64,000 bases of DNA, from assembly GCF_002803075.1 (NCBI RefSeq), contig NZ_NNBK01000007.1, positions 248,001 through 312,000 of the forward strand, in the 5' to 3' direction. Source of the stretch: Streptomyces sp. CB01373. GTDB lineage: Bacteria; Actinomycetota; Actinomycetes; Streptomycetales; Streptomycetaceae. Below the pieces are notes generated by a model. The model made no database searches, was not told the DNA's origin, and saw nothing but the letters and a program-made list of their open reading frames with translations. This document shows, in pieces, positions 63,203 to 64,000 of the stretch (positions within the stretch are counted from its first letter, which is position 1; every line of letters starts with the position of its first letter). Position numbers and translations under genes: made by a program.

Positions 63203-64000
63203 CGAGGTCTACCTGATCGACGGGGCCCGCACCCCGCAGGGCCGCTACGGCGGCGCCCTGGCCTCCGTCCGCCCCGACGACCTGGCGGCGCTGGTGGTCG
63301 GTGAGGCCGTGCGCCGCGCCGCGATCCCGGCCGAGGCCGTGGACGAGGTGATCCTGGGCGCCGCCAACCAGGCCGGCGAGGACAACCGCGACGTGGCACG
63401 CATGGCGGTGCTGCTCGCCGGGCTCCCGCACACCGTGCCCGGCTACACCGTCAACCGGCTGTGCGCCTCGGGTCTGACCGCGGTCGCCTCGGCGGCCCAG
63501 GCGATCCGGTCCGGCGAGGCCGACCTGGTCGTCGCGGGCGGCGTGGAGTCGATGACCCGCGCCCCGTGGGTGATGGAGAAGCCGGGCACCCCGTGGGCCA
63601 AGCCTGGCCAGGTGCACGACACGTCCCTGGGCTGGCGCTTCACCAACCCGCGCTTCGCAGCCGCCGACCGCGCGGTGCCCGCCGGGGCCGGTCCGGACAC
63701 GGTGCGGACGACCCTGTCGATGGGTGAGACGGCCGAGGAGGTCGCCGCCCTCGACGGCATCACCCGCGCCGACTCCGACGCCTTCGCGCTGCGCAGTCAC
63801 CAGCGGGCCGTCGCCGCGCAGGAGGCCGGGTACTTCGACCGCGAGATCGTCCCCGTCCCGGTGAAGGACGGACTGGTGGAGCGCGACGAGGGCCCGCGCC
63901 CGTCGACGACGCTCGAGAAGCTGGGCTCCCTGCGCACCATCTTCCGCAAGGACGGCATCGTCACCGCGGGCTCGTCCTCCCCGCTGTCCGACGGGGCGTC
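63195..64000 (+). CDS. Acetyl-CoA acetyltransferase (PaaJ/PcaF type), N-terminal part
   Basis: ATG 63195 (GAGGAG upstream); 268 residues before the window ends, so partial at the 3' end. Thiolase N-domain: IDGARTPQGRYGGALASVRPDDLAALVV, nucleophile Cys in NRLCASGLTAV at about 91-93, AGGVESMTRAPWVM, and TLSMGETAEEVAAL. It would cleave 3-oxoadipyl-CoA-type intermediates. Position behind paaN suggests a phenylacetate role. Confidence 0.9.
   Translation, partial: MPDEVYLIDGARTPQGRYGGALASVRPDDLAALVVGEAVRRAAIPAEAVDEVILGAANQAGEDNRDVARMAVLLAGLPHTVPGYTVNRLCASGLTAVASAAQAIRSGEADLVVAGGVESMTRAPWVMEKPGTPWAKPGQVHDTSLGWRFTNPRFAAADRAVPAGAGPDTVRTTLSMGETAEEVAALDGITRADSDAFALRSHQRAVAAQEAGYFDREIVPVPVKDGLVERDEGPRPSTTLEKLGSLRTIFRKDGIVTAGSSSPLSDGA

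Overview
The window is about 64 kb of very GC-rich DNA with strong codon-position bias, frequent GTG and TTG starts preceded by GGAGG-type ribosome binding sites, and GC-rich hairpin terminators without U-tracts. With the gene content (glucuronoyl esterase with a CBM2 domain, CebR box, roadblock protein, GAF-SpoIIE phosphatase, many TetR/LacI/IclR/GntR/PucR regulators) this points to a soil or plant-associated Streptomyces chromosome. No tRNA, rRNA, CRISPR array, intact insertion sequence or phage was seen.

Layout. 1-885: C-terminal part of a HelD/HelR-type RNA polymerase-recycling ATPase. 955-5120 (minus): a small membrane protein, an SH3b-collagen-like secreted protein and two IPT/TIG repeat proteins without signal peptides. 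6008-7672: secreted CE15 esterase with a CBM2 domain under a perfect CebR box. 8082-11790: GAF-SpoIIE phosphatase, roadblock/LC7 protein, ArsR-like regulator, acyltransferase 3. 12044-16680: LacI regulator and ribokinase, divergent from nucleoside hydrolase and an MFS carrier (nucleoside/ribose salvage). 16737-19239: CocE-type hydrolase divergent from a TetR regulator. 19327-32703: a peptide/amide salvage block: M20 peptidase, NCS1 permease and DUF1177 opposite IclR and dipeptidase E, then a DUF1684-led oligopeptide ABC operon, DoxX and an M20 amidohydrolase. 32910-36666: VOC protein, UvrA2-like ABC ATPase, small unknown protein.

36917-45538: a PucR-type regulator divergent from a tightly packed operon encoding a two-component flavin monooxygenase, a crotonase-like protein, a split transketolase, an M24/DddP-like enzyme with a substituted metal ligand, a Dabb protein and a beta-hydroxyacid dehydrogenase. 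I do not know this combination as a described pathway; it is the best candidate for a new catabolic system. 45721-47416: metallothionein-like and zinc-ribbon small proteins around a CapA protein. 47388-49197: ACC deaminase with a probably leaderless, autoregulated GntR regulator. 49364-53923: a small ORF translationally coupled to a P450, a cysteine hydrolase, an MFS carrier and a LysR regulator. 54058-59332: unknown protein, Tat-exported PHP protein with a histidine-rich N-terminus, YpfJ-like zinc peptidase, heme-type membrane protein, second DoxX, MT0933-type antitoxin. 59562-64000: phenylacetate genes paaK and paaI divergent from paaN and a thiolase, around a PaaR-like operator.

Overall it is an accessory catabolic and regulatory region: many short divergent units, each with its own regulator and a visible palindromic operator, using plant-derived carbon, nucleosides, peptides, ACC and aromatic acids.
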